From positions 1 to 12,743 of the forward strand of contig JBEKZL010000253.1 of NCBI GenBank assembly GCA_049509915.1: 12,743 nucleotides of DNA. Reading direction: 5' to 3'. Under the pieces are notes generated by a model. The model made no database searches. It was not told the origin of the DNA and was given only the letters and a program-made list of their open reading frames with translations. This document shows, one piece after another, positions 12,715-12,743 of this stretch. Every line of letters starts with the position of its first letter. The stretch's first letter is position 1. The translations under genes were made by a program, and so were the position numbers. The DNA is from JBEKYD01 sp049509915 (GTDB lineage: Bacteria; Acidobacteriota; Terriglobia; Bryobacterales; Bryobacteraceae).

Positions 12715-12743
12715 GCTCGGCAGGTGACCTTCAGAAGGTCGAA

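Larger units (their letters stand above)
12446..12743. other. Repeat-rich intergenic tail (no supported gene)
   Basis: About 300 bp with two repeat hairpins in the first half (12525-12543 and 12560-12606) and a possible promoter near the right edge. Short open frames cross it on both strands, but they run through the repeats and show no domain or ribosome binding site. A GTG at 12724 near the right edge could start a gene beyond it, but only six codons are visible. Confidence 0.5.

Noticed and set aside
1..12743. CRISPR array, tRNA, rRNA, transposase or phage genes
   Set aside because: No regularly spaced repeats, no cloverleaf or ribosomal RNA sequence, and no transposase or phage protein pattern was seen on either strand.

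Overview
The window reads as a piece of an Acidobacteriota chromosome, most likely the Solibacter/Bryobacter branch, although no marker gene is present to prove this. The reasons are the G+C-rich coding sequence, a PadR regulator directly before a permease of the 'acidobacterial duplicated orphan permease' (ADOP) type, a NapC/NirT-like multiheme protein of the Geobacter/Acidobacteria type, and intergenic spaces filled with short double-hairpin repeats.

Layout, left to right. (1) 1-2119, minus strand: a PadR repressor gene followed 18 nt later by an ADOP permease that runs off the left edge; the permease seems to lack about 45-55 residues inside its periplasmic domain. (2) 2261-6329, minus strand: an electron-transfer cluster. 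In transcription order it has a secreted one-heme cytochrome c, a degenerate receiver-like protein, a two-helix membrane protein, a nine-heme cytochrome c fused to a membrane cytochrome b, and an ImcH/NapC-like inner-membrane multiheme cytochrome whose 3' end is broken. (3) 6330-7852: a 170-bp divergent region with a good sigma-54 (-24/-12) promoter facing the cytochromes, then a plus-strand sigma-54 activator with a cysteine-bearing PAS domain. (4) 7839-9400, minus strand: two secreted or membrane proteins, one Ig-like and one beta-propeller, with overlapping ATGA junctions. (5) 9401-10062: a repeat-rich spacer. (6) 10063-12424, plus strand: an overlapping pair encoding the NfnAB/SudBA flavo-iron-sulfur complex. 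(7) 12425-12743: a repeat-rich spacer with no convincing gene.

The most interesting unit is region 2-3. The nine CxxCH motifs plus HydC/FdnI-like cytochrome b match the architecture known for Geobacter CbcL, and the adjacent NapC-like protein with three predicted N-terminal helices resembles Geobacter ImcH. In Geobacter these are inner-membrane quinol oxidases that start extracellular electron transfer at different redox potentials. Here the two are translationally coupled and appear to be switched by a divergent, possibly redox-sensing sigma-54 activator, so I infer a regulated respiratory module that moves quinol electrons to periplasmic or extracellular acceptors. No outer-membrane conduit or terminal reductase lies in the window. 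The ImcH-like gene has lost one expected heme motif, and its last CxxCH lies in another frame, so the module may be decaying or the assembly may be faulty there. NfnAB would adjust the NADH/NADPH/ferredoxin balance; nothing in the sequence links it to the cytochromes except proximity.
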